Of a stretch of DNA of 64,000 bases, positions 18,337 through 27,573 are shown one piece after another. This DNA is from Rhodobiaceae bacterium (GTDB lineage: Bacteria > Pseudomonadota > Alphaproteobacteria > Parvibaculales > Parvibaculaceae), in assembly GCA_021404525.1 (NCBI GenBank), contig JAAWWE010000015.1, positions 1 to 64,000 on the forward strand, in the 5' to 3' direction. A model generated the notes under the pieces. It was not told the origin of the DNA, did not search any database, and saw nothing but the letters and a program-made list of their open reading frames with translations. The position numbers and the translations under genes are program-made. Each line of letters starts with the position of its first letter. Position 1 is the first letter of the stretch.

Positions 18337-18359
18337 TTCCTCACATATTTGATGAGAAA
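18337..18359. promoter_or_regulatory. Interrupted dyad, candidate LysR-regulator site
   Basis: TTCCTCA (18337-18343) and TGAGAAA (18353-18359) form an inverted repeat with 6 of 7 positions complementary and a 9-bp A/T-rich spacer. It fits the loose T-N11-A type of LysR sites, 10 bp upstream of the lysR start and about 80 bp before the divergent small gene. Binding is inferred. Confidence 0.45.
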
Positions 18360-18438
18360 AGATCGTTTGTTATCAACCCGCCCCTACCATAGATAGACGA
18401 TTAGGAGGAATAAAGAGATTTAGAGCTTGGAGATGAAG

Positions 18439-18717
18439 ATGAGTATTTTTCGTGGATATACGGATGGTTTGGCTGCCAGCTATCAGGTCGCGACCTATCA
18501 ATCCGGTAATTTCAAACGCCAATCCTCAAAGGCTGCGCCGCGGCGCGCGCGCGTTTCCCTTGCAAAGGCAGTGGCCGGTTTTGCCACCTCGTCGCTAAAG
18601 GGGGCACTTAAGAGAACCCAGAAGCTGTTGAAAAGGCGGGGCAAGCCAGTTGCCCCGTCCAATTTTTCAACTCAGCTTGACCTGTTCATGCAGCCTGCGG
18701 CGCCCCAAACCTCTTAA
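18439..18717 (+). CDS. Small basic protein of unknown function
   Basis: I do not recognise this 92-residue protein. It is rich in Lys, Arg, Ser and Ala, with a basic central part (SKAAPRRARVSLAKAV and LKRTQKLLKRRGK) and no hydrophobic segment or signal peptide. The ATG at 18439 has GGAG 6 bp before it; ATG 18433 and TTG 18427 are alternatives. A strong AGGAGG at ~18403 lies too far upstream to serve it. It is divergent from the LysR gene, which probably controls it, and its stop codon overlaps that of alkB read from the other strand. Confidence 0.6.
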   Translation: MSIFRGYTDGLAASYQVATYQSGNFKRQSSKAAPRRARVSLAKAVAGFATSSLKGALKRTQKLLKRRGKPVAPSNFSTQLDLFMQPAAPQTS

Positions 18718-19367
18718 TTGTTCGCCCTTGCAGGGTCCGTCACCCGGCGCAAAGTCAGGTTGAGACGCCCTCCCTTTTCAAGCAATGTCGACGTTCCCGG
18801 TAATATCCGGTCGATCCCATGAAAACGTAGGCGTGAGGGTCCGCCAAGCATCATGACGTCGCCAGATGCCAGTTTGAAGCTTTGGGTTGTCCCTTTTCGC
18901 TCAAGCCCCCCCAGCCTGAAAATGGCGGTATCCCCCAATGAAATGGACAAAACTGGCGCATCCAGAGGCTTTTCATCCCGGTCCTGATGCAGGCCCATTT
19001 TTGCGTGGGGGCCGTAATAGTTCAGGAGACAGGCTTCAGGGGGTGCGTCGTACCCGGTGAGCCCTGCCCAAAGAGCCCGCAAACCCTCAGGAATTGGCGG
19101 CCACAGCCGTCCTGTCGCCGGATGACGGTCCTCATATCGGTAGCCAGTGCGATCCGAGACCCAACCCAGATCTCCGAAATTCGTCATAGACACAGAAAAA
19201 GGCTTGCCGGTCTTCGGCATGGTCGGCTGGTAGAGCGGGTTCTCAGCAATCTGCTCACGGAAGGTGGCGACAAGCTCCTCCTGGGCCTCGCGAGACAGAA
19301 GCCCTGGCCAGACCTTGGTTCCCGGGACCGGCTCCAGCGTGTTTAGAGTGGCTGTTTTCTTGGACAT
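18714..19367 (-). CDS. alkB: Alkylated DNA repair dioxygenase AlkB
   Basis: Fe(II)/2-oxoglutarate dioxygenase that removes methyl groups from 1-meA and 3-meC in DNA or RNA. The 217 residues show the substrate-side segment (MTNFGDLGWVSD), the LNYYGPHAKMGLHQDRDE metal site with His-x-Asp, the distal His in RFHGIDRI and the 2-oxoglutarate-binding arginines in RLNLTLRR. It is a single gene with no ada partner adjacent. Its stop overlaps the convergent small gene (TAA/TTA). Confidence 0.95.
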   Translation of the reverse strand: MSKKTATLNTLEPVPGTKVWPGLLSREAQEELVATFREQIAENPLYQPTMPKTGKPFSVSMTNFGDLGWVSDRTGYRYEDRHPATGRLWPPIPEGLRALWAGLTGYDAPPEACLLNYYGPHAKMGLHQDRDEKPLDAPVLSISLGDTAIFRLGGLERKGTTQSFKLASGDVMMLGGPSRLRFHGIDRILPGTSTLLEKGGRLNLTLRRVTDPARANN

Positions 19368-19484
19368 TTTAAGGAGCTTTGAGGGGTTAACTGTTGCGCC
19401 TGGTCTCGCATGCCGCTATTCAACCGCATCCCGCGACGGACAGCCATTTTGAGCAATCTAAAGGTCCAATCTGGCGCGGGTGGT

Positions 19485-19516
19485 CTTGCGACGTGCGAGG
19501 CTCAAACATATATATC
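19485..19516 (+). promoter_or_regulatory. Candidate RpoH (sigma-32) promoter for dnaK
   Basis: CTTG at 19485-19488 and CATATATATC from 19507 are separated by 18 bp, close to the alphaproteobacterial RpoH pattern CTTG-N17/18-CYTATNTNNG (two mismatches by eye). It lies about 160 bp upstream of dnaK, in the 310-bp gap after alkB, and would give a long leader containing the hairpin at 19541-19571. Confidence 0.45.
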
Positions 19517-19540
19517 TCCCAATCGGTTGCGACCGTTTTT

Positions 19541-19571
19541 AACCTGTTCACCCCATAGGGGGTCAGAGGTT
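19541..19571 (+). promoter_or_regulatory. Hairpin in the dnaK leader
   Basis: AACCT and ACCCC on the left pair with GGGGT and AGGTT on the right: a two-part stem (5+5 bp, small internal loop) with a 3-4-base tip around ATA. It would lie at the 5' end of the dnaK mRNA if the upstream promoter is used. No ROSE-type U(U/C)GCU box is obvious, so a thermosensor role is only a possibility. Confidence 0.45.
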
Positions 19572-19677
19572 TCAAGCAGAACGACTTAGGTCTCATGATC
19601 GGGGTCACACTGCTTCAACCATTGGGCGCTGAATTTTCAGGTCCGACTGGCCTGCCGCAGTCATAAAGAGGAAGACA

Positions 19678-21612
19678 ATGGGTAAAGTTATTGGCATTGA
19701 CCTTGGCACGACGAATTCGTGTGTCGCGGTGATGGAGGGCACTCAGCCCAAAGTTATTGAGAATGCAGAAGGTGTGCGCACCACACCATCCATGGTGGCA
19801 TTTGCGGAAGACAATGAGAAACTTGTCGGCCAGCCTGCCAAACGCCAGGCCGTCACCAACCCCACCAACACCTTGTTTGCGATTAAGCGCCTGATCGGCC
19901 GCTCTTTCGACGACCCGATGACCCAAAAAGACAAGGGCATGGTGCCGTACGACATTGTCAAAGCAGACAATGGCGATGCGTGGGTCGAAGCGCGCGGCGA
20001 GAAGTACTCACCGCAGCAGATCTCAGCTTTTATTCTTCAGAAGATGAAAGAGACGGCTGAAACATTTACCGGCGAGCCGGTGACACAAGCTGTGATCACG
20101 GTTCCTGCCTACTTTAACGACGCGCAGCGCCAGGCAACAAAAGATGCCGGCAAGATTGCCGGTCTTGAAGTTCTCCGCATCATCAACGAACCAACCGCAG
20201 CAGCACTTGCGTATGGCCTCGACAAATCTGATGGCCGCACCATCGCAGTTTATGACCTTGGTGGTGGTACGTTTGACGTGTCGGTTCTTGAAATCGGCGA
20301 CGGTGTCTTTGAAGTGAAATCCACCAATGGGGATACGTTCCTGGGTGGTGAAGACTTCGACCTTCGCATCATCGAATATTTAGCCGATGAGTTTAAGAAA
20401 GAGCAGGGCATTGACCTGCGTGATGACAAGCTTGCCCTGCAGCGTCTGAAAGAAGCCGCTGAGAAGGCGAAGATCGAGCTGTCATCCGGCGCTCAGACCG
20501 AAGTGAACCTGCCCTTCATCACGGCTGACGCATCTGGTCCAAAGCACCTGACTTTGAAACTCACCCGCGCGAAACTGGAAGCGCTGGTTGAAGATCTGGT
20601 TATGCGCACCATTGAGCCTTGTAAGAAAGCGCTTGAAGATGCGGGCCTTAACGCCAGCGCCATTGACGAAGTTGTTCTCGTCGGCGGCATGACCCGCATG
20701 CCGAAGGTTCAGGAAGCGGTGAAAAACTTCTTTGGCAAAGAACCTCATCAGGGTGTGAACCCGGATGAAGTGGTTGCCATGGGTGCTGCCATTCAGGCGG
20801 GTGTTCTTCAGGGCGACGTCAAAGACGTTCTACTTCTCGATGTGACGCCACTTTCACTGGGTATCGAAACGCTGGGTGGCGTGTTCACCCGGTTGATCGA
20901 GCGGAACACCACAATCCCGACAAAGAAGGCGCAGACATTCTCTACCGCGGAAGACAATCAGTCCGCTGTGACGATCCGCGTCTTCCAGGGTGAGCGGGAA
21001 ATGGCCGCTGACAATAAGCTGCTTGGTCAGTTTGATCTTGTGGGCATTCCCGGTGCACCGCGCGGCGTGCCGCAGATCGAAGTTGCCTTCGACATTGATG
21101 CGAACGGCATCGTGTCGGTGAACGCAAAAGACAAAGCGACCGGCAAAGAACAGTCGATCCGCATTCAAGCCTCTGGCGGTCTCTCCGATAGCGAGATCGA
21201 CAATATGGTGAAAGACGCGGAAGCGAACGCTGATGAAGACAAGAAGCGTCGTGAAGCTGTTGAAGCCAAGAACCAGGCAGAAGCCATGGTTCATGCCACC
21301 GAGAAGACGCTTGAGGAAGCTGGTGACAAGGTCAGCGAAGAGGTGAAAGCCCCTGTCGCTGCTGCCGTTGCGGACCTCAAGACAGCTCTTGAGGGCGATG
21401 ATGCTGAAGAGATCAATGCCAAGGCGCAAGCTTTGACAGAGGTTTCGCTGAAGCTCGGTGAAGAGCTTTACAAAGCTGGCGTTGAAACGGCCGACGCTGA
21501 AGGTGCAGAGGCAGGCGCTGAAGCATCTGAGGATGGCAAGGCTCAGGATGATGTGGTCGATGCCGACTTCGAAGAAGTCGACGATGACGACAAGAAGAAA
21601 GACGCATCCTAA
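19678..21612 (+). CDS. dnaK: Molecular chaperone DnaK (Hsp70)
   Basis: 644 residues: ATPase domain with [59 protein letters not shown] and [13 protein letters not shown], the [18 protein letters not shown] linker, the substrate-binding beta domain and an acidic C-terminal tail ending in DDKKKDAS. Works with DnaJ (100 bp downstream) and GrpE. An AGGAAG lies just before the ATG. Likely induced from the RpoH-type promoter at 19485. Two strong hairpins separate it from dnaJ, which may lower dnaJ expression relative to dnaK. Confidence 0.99.
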   Translation: MGKVIGIDLGTTNSCVAVMEGTQPKVIENAEGVRTTPSMVAFAEDNEKLVGQPAKRQAVTNPTNTLFAIKRLIGRSFDDPMTQKDKGMVPYDIVKADNGDAWVEARGEKYSPQQISAFILQKMKETAETFTGEPVTQAVITVPAYFNDAQRQATKDAGKIAGLEVLRIINEPTAAALAYGLDKSDGRTIAVYDLGGGTFDVSVLEIGDGVFEVKSTNGDTFLGGEDFDLRIIEYLADEFKKEQGIDLRDDKLALQRLKEAAEKAKIELSSGAQTEVNLPFITADASGPKHLTLKLTRAKLEALVEDLVMRTIEPCKKALEDAGLNASAIDEVVLVGGMTRMPKVQEAVKNFFGKEPHQGVNPDEVVAMGAAIQAGVLQGDVKDVLLLDVTPLSLGIETLGGVFTRLIERNTTIPTKKAQTFSTAEDNQSAVTIRVFQGEREMAADNKLLGQFDLVGIPGAPRGVPQIEVAFDIDANGIVSVNAKDKATGKEQSIRIQASGGLSDSEIDNMVKDAEANADEDKKRREAVEAKNQAEAMVHATEKTLEEAGDKVSEEVKAPVAAAVADLKTALEGDDAEEINAKAQALTEVSLKLGEELYKAGVETADAEGAEAGAEASEDGKAQDDVVDADFEEVDDDDKKKDAS

Positions 21613-21623
21613 TCCCACTTCCG

Positions 21624-21685
21624 TAGGCGTGTTTCGCGCCTATGACACCCTCTTTCTGATCAGCGATCTTTGATTGCTGATCAGA
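21624..21685 (+). terminator. Two hairpins between dnaK and dnaJ
   Basis: First: TAGGCG (21624-21629) with CGCCTA (21637-21642), 7-base loop. Second: TCTGATCAGC (21655-21664) with GCTGATCAGA (21676-21685), a perfect 10-bp stem with an 11-base loop. Neither is followed by a T-run, so partial termination, mRNA processing or protection of the dnaK 3' end is likelier than full stop. Confidence 0.5.
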
Positions 21686-21713
21686 GCAGGGCCCGGAAAG
21701 GACCTGAAGTCTC

Positions 21714-22853
21714 GTGTCGAAGCCTGATTTTTATACATTGCTAGGCGTGGATCGTTCTGCGAGTGCAGACGAGCTCAAAAAAGCCTATCGCAAGCTCGCA
21801 ATGAAATATCACCCGGACAAAAATCCGGGCGATGAAGCGGCTGAGCAAAAGTTCAAAGAAATTTCTGAAGCCTATGACGTCCTGAAAGACGATCAGCAGC
21901 GCGCAGCCTATGACCAATATGGGCATGCCGCCTTTGAAGGCGGTATGGGCGGCGGTGGACACCCTGGCGGTATGGGTGGCATGGGCGGCATGTCCGATAT
22001 TTTCGACGATCTGTTCGGCGAATTTATGGGTGGGCGACGCGGCCAACGCAGCGACGGCGGGCGCGCCCGCGGCCAAGACCTGCGTTACAATATGCAGATC
22101 ACGCTGGAAGAAGCCTATGAAGGCAAGAAGGCGCAGATCCATGTTCCAAGCTCGGTCACCTGTGACACCTGCTCGGGCTCGGGCGCGACACCTGGGTCGC
22201 AGCCTGTTAACTGCACCACCTGTGGCGGCAATGGCCGTGTGCGGGCTGCACAAGGTTTCTTCTCAATTGAGCGCACCTGCCCTGCCTGTCATGGCCGAGG
22301 TCAGGTGATCGAAAATCCGTGCTCTGACTGTCATGGACAGGGCCGCGTTCAAAAAGAACGCACGCTCGCCGTCACCATTCCACCAGGTGTGGAAGAAGGC
22401 ACCCGTATTCGCCTTGCAGGCGAAGGGGAAGCCGGTATGCGCGGTGGCCCCGCCGGCGATCTCTATATTTTTCTCTCTATTGAACCGCACAAGCTGTTTG
22501 AACGCGACGGGACAGAACTTTTCTGTGATGTCCCCATCTCACTCACGACAGCAGCGCTAGGCGGCGAGATGGAAGTTCCGACCGTTGGCGGCGGGAAGGT
22601 GAAGGTCAAAGTGCCCGAAGGCACGCAGACCGGAAAACAGTTCCGCGTGCGCGGCAAAGGCATGCCAGGACTTCACGCACGACGCCATGGCGATCTTTAT
22701 ATTCAGATCCATGTGGAGACACCGGTTGGCCTCACAAAAGCGCAGAAAGACCTGCTGAAGCAGTTCGACGAAGCGTCGTCTGAGAAGACCAATCCGGAAA
22801 GCGCAGGCTTTTTCGACAAGGTCAAAGAGTTCTTCAACGATACGTCCGACTAG
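21714..22853 (+). CDS. dnaJ: Co-chaperone DnaJ (Hsp40)
   Basis: 379 residues with all DnaJ parts: J-domain with the HPD motif ([10 protein letters not shown]), a Gly/Met-rich linker (~75-105), four zinc-binding repeats [24 protein letters not shown] and CSDCHGQG, and the two C-terminal substrate domains. Starts at GTG, 100 bp after dnaK. A 7-bp hairpin (22853-22873) begins at its stop codon. Confidence 0.98.
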   Translation: MSKPDFYTLLGVDRSASADELKKAYRKLAMKYHPDKNPGDEAAEQKFKEISEAYDVLKDDQQRAAYDQYGHAAFEGGMGGGGHPGGMGGMGGMSDIFDDLFGEFMGGRRGQRSDGGRARGQDLRYNMQITLEEAYEGKKAQIHVPSSVTCDTCSGSGATPGSQPVNCTTCGGNGRVRAAQGFFSIERTCPACHGRGQVIENPCSDCHGQGRVQKERTLAVTIPPGVEEGTRIRLAGEGEAGMRGGPAGDLYIFLSIEPHKLFERDGTELFCDVPISLTTAALGGEMEVPTVGGGKVKVKVPEGTQTGKQFRVRGKGMPGLHARRHGDLYIQIHVETPVGLTKAQKDLLKQFDEASSEKTNPESAGFFDKVKEFFNDTSD

Positions 22854-22937
22854 AGCTTCGGCGACTGAAGCTCCATGGTCTGGTGCGCAACAATCAGCTA
22901 GTCTTTCCTCAATGTCCATGTTGAGAAGAGACCTGAT

Positions 22938-23726
22938 ATGTCTGATGCCCCTTTGATAACTGAAACCCACGGTGCCGTGGTGATCATCACGATCAATGAT
23001 GCGCCGTGGAACCGCATGTCTATCGCTTTCATGGATGAGCTGGAAACGCTGGTCGCAGACATTGCCCAGGATGACAGCATCCGCGCAGTGGTCCTCACAG
23101 GCGCGGGGGACAAAAATTTTTCCGTCGGCATGAACCTGAAGGAACTCGGAGCTGGGGTTGAGGCCAAAGGCGGACAGGACGCCTTCTTTGATCAGCGCTG
23201 GAACGTCATTTCAGCGATCGAAAATATGGGCAAGCCTTGGGTGGCGACCTTCTTTGGCAATTGCCTGGGCGGCGGTTTGGAGCTTCCCCTGGGATGCCAT
23301 TTTCGTCTGGCGGCGGAAGAAGGCTGCCAGATCGGTCTGCCGGAGATGGACCTGGGTGCCGTTCCGGCCTGGGGTGGGAGTGCTCGGCTTCCCCGCGTCG
23401 TGGGACGCACCCACGCGATTGACATGATCCTCCGCGGCAAGAAGATTTCAGGACCGGAAGCCTTTCGGATCGGCCTTGCAAATGAGGTGTGGCCTCTGGC
23501 TGAGCTGAAAGACCGTGCGATTGCACTGGCAGAAGAACTCGCCGCCCAACCACGGCTCGCGGTAAAGACCATGCTTGATGCCCTGATGAGCATGCCAACA
23601 AAGACACTTGAAGAATCTCTGGCGGATGAACGCGCTGCGGTGCATCTCACCTCCGGGACGCCGGACGCACAGGAAGGCATTATGGCGTTCCTGGAAAAAC
23701 GCAAACCGGTTTTCAATCAGACTTAA
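22938..23726 (+). CDS. Enoyl-CoA hydratase/isomerase family protein
   Basis: 262-residue crotonase-fold protein. Visible are the oxyanion-hole strands (RAVVLTGAGDKNFSVGMNLKEL and ATFFGNCLGGGLELPLGCHFRLA) and the PEMDLGAVPAWGGSARLPR loop. The first position usually carrying catalytic Glu lies in a GGGLELPLGC context and the second in PEMDLG, so an isomerase, hydratase or hydrolase could each fit. Substrate unknown. It stands alone between dnaJ and the first porin. Confidence 0.85.
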   Translation: MSDAPLITETHGAVVIITINDAPWNRMSIAFMDELETLVADIAQDDSIRAVVLTGAGDKNFSVGMNLKELGAGVEAKGGQDAFFDQRWNVISAIENMGKPWVATFFGNCLGGGLELPLGCHFRLAAEEGCQIGLPEMDLGAVPAWGGSARLPRVVGRTHAIDMILRGKKISGPEAFRIGLANEVWPLAELKDRAIALAEELAAQPRLAVKTMLDALMSMPTKTLEESLADERAAVHLTSGTPDAQEGIMAFLEKRKPVFNQT

Positions 23727-23785
23727 GGGACCACACCCTTTGGATTAGTGCCTCATTCTTGTGCCTATTGGGCAACAGTGGGGCG

Positions 23786-23803
23786 CTGTCATTTCTCTGT
23801 CAC
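23786..23803 (+). promoter_or_regulatory. Pho box (PhoB-binding site) upstream of porin 1
   Basis: CTGTCAT-TTCT-CTGTCAC: two 7-bp PhoB half-sites in direct orientation with the canonical 4-bp spacer (11-bp period). It ends 82 bp before the porin start, leaving room for a -10 and a leader. All 7 bases of each half fit the consensus CTGTCAY. It implies induction by phosphate starvation through PhoR-PhoB. Confidence 0.85.
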
Positions 23804-23885
23804 ACAAATGTAGCGGACCAGTCATGTGGGCCGCCTATTCGTCTCCTCAACCGGGGCCAAACCCGTGTCTACGAGGAGATACCAA

Positions 23886-25196
23886 ATGATGAAACAAGCA
23901 CTGGTGGGCAGTGTCGCTGCGGCAGCACTTTCCCTCAGCCTAACAGGGACAGCCTTCGCGGGTTATGATGTCAATTCGCGGATCGACTCCCTAGAAAACG
24001 AACTGCGTGAGCTCAAAGCTCAGATGCAGATGCGTGACAGCAAACTTGCCGAGCTCGAAGCAGCTTCAGAAGGTCTTGCCGACCTGCCAAAATTCGATGG
24101 TCGCAAGCTGCAGATTTCCAGCCGCGATGGACAATGGTCGATCCGCTTTGGGGGCCGTTTGATGCTTGATGCGTTTATCGCTGAGAGCGACATTGCCGGT
24201 GGCACCGACACAAGCGGTGCTGGAGCTGAAATCCGCCGTGCGCGCTTCTTTGCTTCTGGTAAAGTCATGGGTGATTGGAAATATAAGCTGCAGGTGGACT
24301 TCGCCAGCAACGCCGTTTCCATTAAGACTGCGACGATCAGCACAAAAATTGCTGGCCTCACAACGACCTTTGGTAATGACAAAGAACCGCAGGGCCTCGA
24401 GGAGTTGACCTCTTCCAAGTACATTACGTTCATGGAACGCTCAATGGTCAACGAAGCATTCGCTCCAGGTCGTAATCTGGGCGTAAGCGTTGCTACAGGT
24501 GGCGACAATTACAGCGTTCGCGCTGGTTTCTACACCAACGGCATTGATAATGGCTCTGACGCGGCAACAACGGATTGGTCAGCAACAGGTCGCGTCACCT
24601 TCGCACCGATCGCTGAGAAAACTGAAGTTGTCCACCTTGGTGCTTCAGCGTCCTACCGTGGTTTTGACGACAATACCGGTCCTCGGATCCGTCTTCGCAA
24701 CTTCCACAATGGGACACGCTTCGTCAGCACCGCAGCTGGTGGCATCCCGTCTGAAGGTCAGATGACTTTCGGTGCGGAGGCTGCTGCAGTGTTCGGTCCT
24801 TTCAGCGCACAGGGTGAGTATTACACCTCAACGCTAGAAGGAAATGGGGCAGGCTCTGCAGATATCGACTATGACGGTTGGTATGTTATGGCCAGCTACT
24901 TCATCACCGGTGAAAGCCGTGCTTACAAAGCCGACAAGGGCGAGTTCGGCCGCGTAAAGTCTGAAGGGGCGATTGAGGTCGCCGCACGTTACGAAATGGT
25001 GGACATGGAAGACACGGGCTTCGGCACGGACGCTTCTGAAACCACAGCTCTGACGCTCGGTGTGAACTATTACTTCAACCCGTATGTCCGCGCGATGCTG
25101 AACTATGGCACAGCCGAGTATGACTTCACGGCGGCGTCTGGTGCGAATGATGTTGAAACCGACTTTATTGGTACACGTCTGCAGCTCGACTTCTAA
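23886..25196 (+). CDS. OprO/OprP-type phosphate-selective porin (porin 1)
   Basis: 436-residue outer-membrane beta-barrel protein. It has a signal peptide (to ...GTAFA), a short periplasmic coiled coil (VNSRIDSLENELRELKAQ...) and then alternating amphipathic strands ending in a C-terminal Phe (TRLQLDF), as expected for BAM-dependent insertion. Segments such as RFGGRLMLDAF and EIRRARFFASGK are typical of the porin O/P family. The ATG at 23886 follows GAGGAG. The Pho box 82 bp upstream supports a phosphate or polyphosphate role. Close paralogue of porin 2 (28 kb), with which it shares most of its sequence, and followed by two terminators. Confidence 0.92.
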   Translation: MMKQALVGSVAAAALSLSLTGTAFAGYDVNSRIDSLENELRELKAQMQMRDSKLAELEAASEGLADLPKFDGRKLQISSRDGQWSIRFGGRLMLDAFIAESDIAGGTDTSGAGAEIRRARFFASGKVMGDWKYKLQVDFASNAVSIKTATISTKIAGLTTTFGNDKEPQGLEELTSSKYITFMERSMVNEAFAPGRNLGVSVATGGDNYSVRAGFYTNGIDNGSDAATTDWSATGRVTFAPIAEKTEVVHLGASASYRGFDDNTGPRIRLRNFHNGTRFVSTAAGGIPSEGQMTFGAEAAAVFGPFSAQGEYYTSTLEGNGAGSADIDYDGWYVMASYFITGESRAYKADKGEFGRVKSEGAIEVAARYEMVDMEDTGFGTDASETTALTLGVNYYFNPYVRAMLNYGTAEYDFTAASGANDVETDFIGTRLQLDF

Positions 25197-25206
25197 GACA
25201 TGAGAA

Positions 25207-25240
25207 AGCCAAGGTGCTTTGTGGCACCTTGGCTACTTTA
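25207..25240 (+). terminator. Terminator 1 after porin 1
   Basis: AGCCAAGGTGC (25207-25217) pairs perfectly with GCACCTTGGCT (25224-25234) over 11 bp with a 6-base loop, followed by ACTTTA. It begins 10 bp after the porin stop. Confidence 0.85.
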
Positions 25241-25270
25241 ACTCTGATGCTGTTCCTCGCGGTCAGCTCT

Positions 25271-25313
25271 ACGGTCCGGTCTCCCCCGAATGTAGGCCGG
25301 GCCGTTTTCTTTT
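25271..25313 (+). terminator. Terminator 2 after porin 1
   Basis: ACGGTCCGG (25271-25279) pairs with CCGGGCCGT (25297-25305), 9 bp with one mismatch, followed by TTTTCTTTT. Its flank (GTTCCTCGC...) and stem match the second terminator behind porin 2, so it was duplicated with the porin. Confidence 0.75.
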
Positions 25314-25353
25314 GGACTCTGATCGCACACCAAACAGGTCGCAACCCAAAGCA

Positions 25354-27573
25354 TCAGGCTGCTTTGACAGACCCGAGGAAGGTTTCGATCTCTTTCTTCA
25401 ACCCATCAGATTGGGTCGCAAGATCAGACGCAAAACCAGTCACCTGTTTGGCGGTGGCCATGTTCTCACCTGTGACCGCGTCTACTTCAGAAATGTTGGA
25501 TGTGACTTCAGAGGTTCCCTTGGCCGCCTCCTGAACACTGCCTGCAATTTCCTGTGTGGCAGCCCCCTGTTCTTCTACAGCACTCGAAATTGCTGTGGAG
25601 ATTTCCGACATCTGCGAGATCATGTTGTTGACGGTTTCAATTGCAGAAACCGCATCCTCCGTGGAGGACTGCATGGTCGAGATTTGCTGACTGATCTCCT
25701 CGGTCGCTTTGGCCGTTTGATTGGCGAGCGACTTTACTTCACCGGCAACGACAGCAAACCCTTTGCCCGCATCACCGGCACGCGCCGCTTCAATTGTTGC
25801 ATTAAGCGCGAGGAGATTTGTTTGCTCTGCAATATCCTGAATAAGGCTCACCACAGTGCCAATCTTGTTCGCCGCGTCAGTGAGCTGGTTCATGGTGGCG
25901 CTGGTTTTTTCAGCTTCATCGGTTGTGCGACGGGTGAGATCTGAGGACTGTGTGACCTGGCGGCCAATCTCAGCAATCGCACTATGCAACTCTTCCGCAG
26001 CCGAGGCGACCGTTTGAACATTTTGTGATGCCGAGTCTGCTGCAACCGCCGCCGCACTTGCACCAGAGCTTGTGCGCTCCGCTGTGCGCGTCATCGATCC
26101 AGCGGTTTCGTTCAATTCTGTCGATGCCGCTGATACCGAATTCAGAAGCGTTGACACTTTGGAATCGAAGGAAGAGATCACCTCTTCCATATTCCGTGTG
26201 CGTTTTTCGCGTTCAGCCTGATGCTCGGCCTGCTCCGCTTCAAGCTTTTGGCGTTCAATGGCGTTTCCACGGAAGACTTCCACCGCGTGCGCCATCTCGC
26301 CAATTTCATGGCTGTCGTCGAGATAGGGCACATCAAGATCGGTGTTACCCTCAGCGAGGGTCGACATTGACGATGTGATCCGCTGCAGCGAGTCCGTGAT
26401 ACTGCGGCCAACTGCGAAGCCAAAGAGCGTAACGACGGCCAAAACCAGGAGGCCCACCGTCAGGAAGACCGTTCCGGTCAATGATTTGGACGCAATCAAT
26501 GCCTGCTCTGCTTCATCCAGACCGATGCCCGCAACGCCCAGGGTGCGCTCGAAAGCTGGCACCATGTCAGCGAAAATGCTGCTCAGTTTCTTGATCTCAG
26601 CATCCCGGCTCAAGGACGTATCTGCATAGCGTCGAATCCCCGCCTGATAGCTATCCATCAGGCTTGAAATCTCACGGCTAAACCCGTCAGGTAGCTTTGA
26701 CACAAGAGGGGCCGCGACGACAACAGGGACAGGTGCAGCAACCGCCTGTGGAAGCTGCGCGACATTGGCTGCGCCTTCTGGTTCTGCACCCTCTGCAGCC
26801 TCCACCGGAACCTCTGTGGCAGCGGAGAGAGGTGCTTCCACAATCGCGGGAGCCTCTATCGCAACAGGCGCTTCTGCAGCTTGAACAACGGCAAGTTGTG
26901 CTTGCTCCAGGTTTGCCAAAACCTCATCAAATTCAGCGCGGCGGGCGTCAATTCGGCCGATATATTTCTCAGCACCACGCAGCATGAAATCTTTCTCATG
27001 GCGGCGCATCATCAGCATTTTGATGGTCAGAACATTGAGGTCGGCTTCCTGGAGTTTCGCCTCAACTGCTTGAACTGCAGCCCGTAATCTACCCTGCAGG
27101 CCCTGGTTTTCATCAAGACCCAGTTGCTGGGAGAGGCTCACGACTGATCGGAATTGACCGATATGCGATGTGATGCCCTGTTCTATGGTTTCAATCTCAG
27201 TCTGAACGTCCCCGGCTGCTGGAGAGCGCTTCATTTCATCGAGCGCATCCAAAACATTCAGGGCTGCTTCTTCATAGCGTTCGACATATTTCATGTCGCT
27301 ACGAAGAAGAAAGTCTTTCTCGTTGCGGCGCATTTGAAGCGCCCCAATTTCAACCGACATGGCCAGCTGAGCGAGTTCAGAATTCTCGATCTTGGCCGCA
27401 GATGCTGCCGACGTTCTAATGTCCCCGACAAGATAGGTCGTCCCGAGGATCACGACGCTCACCACACCCATAGCGGCAAGAATCCCGATCCGGACGGAAA
27501 TCTTCAGAGAATTAAGGAACCCCAACATTGCCGTCACTTTGTCGACAACACCACCCGCGTTTATTCTATTCAT
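25354..27573 (-). CDS. Methyl-accepting chemotaxis protein with HBM-type sensor
   Basis: 739 residues. TM1 at ~30-50, a long periplasmic helical sensor (~50-365), TM2 at ~367-388, HAMP (~388-440) and the cytoplasmic signalling coiled coil with the hairpin tip [20 protein letters not shown]. The sensor has two copies of an M-R-R-x-E-K-D-F-x-L-R signature (~84 and ~190), typical of helical bimodular (HBM) sensors, which bind organic acids in known cases. A ~65-residue Ala/Pro/Val-rich insert (~230-294) splits the second bundle. ATG 27573 is preferred over GTG 27582. It lies between two paralogous porins on the opposite strand. No che genes are near; ligand unknown. Confidence 0.93.
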   Translation of the reverse strand: MNRINAGGVVDKVTAMLGFLNSLKISVRIGILAAMGVVSVVILGTTYLVGDIRTSAASAAKIENSELAQLAMSVEIGALQMRRNEKDFLLRSDMKYVERYEEAALNVLDALDEMKRSPAAGDVQTEIETIEQGITSHIGQFRSVVSLSQQLGLDENQGLQGRLRAAVQAVEAKLQEADLNVLTIKMLMMRRHEKDFMLRGAEKYIGRIDARRAEFDEVLANLEQAQLAVVQAAEAPVAIEAPAIVEAPLSAATEVPVEAAEGAEPEGAANVAQLPQAVAAPVPVVVAAPLVSKLPDGFSREISSLMDSYQAGIRRYADTSLSRDAEIKKLSSIFADMVPAFERTLGVAGIGLDEAEQALIASKSLTGTVFLTVGLLVLAVVTLFGFAVGRSITDSLQRITSSMSTLAEGNTDLDVPYLDDSHEIGEMAHAVEVFRGNAIERQKLEAEQAEHQAEREKRTRNMEEVISSFDSKVSTLLNSVSAASTELNETAGSMTRTAERTSSGASAAAVAADSASQNVQTVASAAEELHSAIAEIGRQVTQSSDLTRRTTDEAEKTSATMNQLTDAANKIGTVVSLIQDIAEQTNLLALNATIEAARAGDAGKGFAVVAGEVKSLANQTAKATEEISQQISTMQSSTEDAVSAIETVNNMISQMSEISTAISSAVEEQGAATQEIAGSVQEAAKGTSEVTSNISEVDAVTGENMATAKQVTGFASDLATQSDGLKKEIETFLGSVKAA

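Noticed and set aside
20854..21618. Long open frame (254 codons) antisense to dnaK
   Set aside because: dnaK is certain; codon structure of dnaK commonly leaves the antisense frame open, and the translation shows no recognisable domain or ribosome site.
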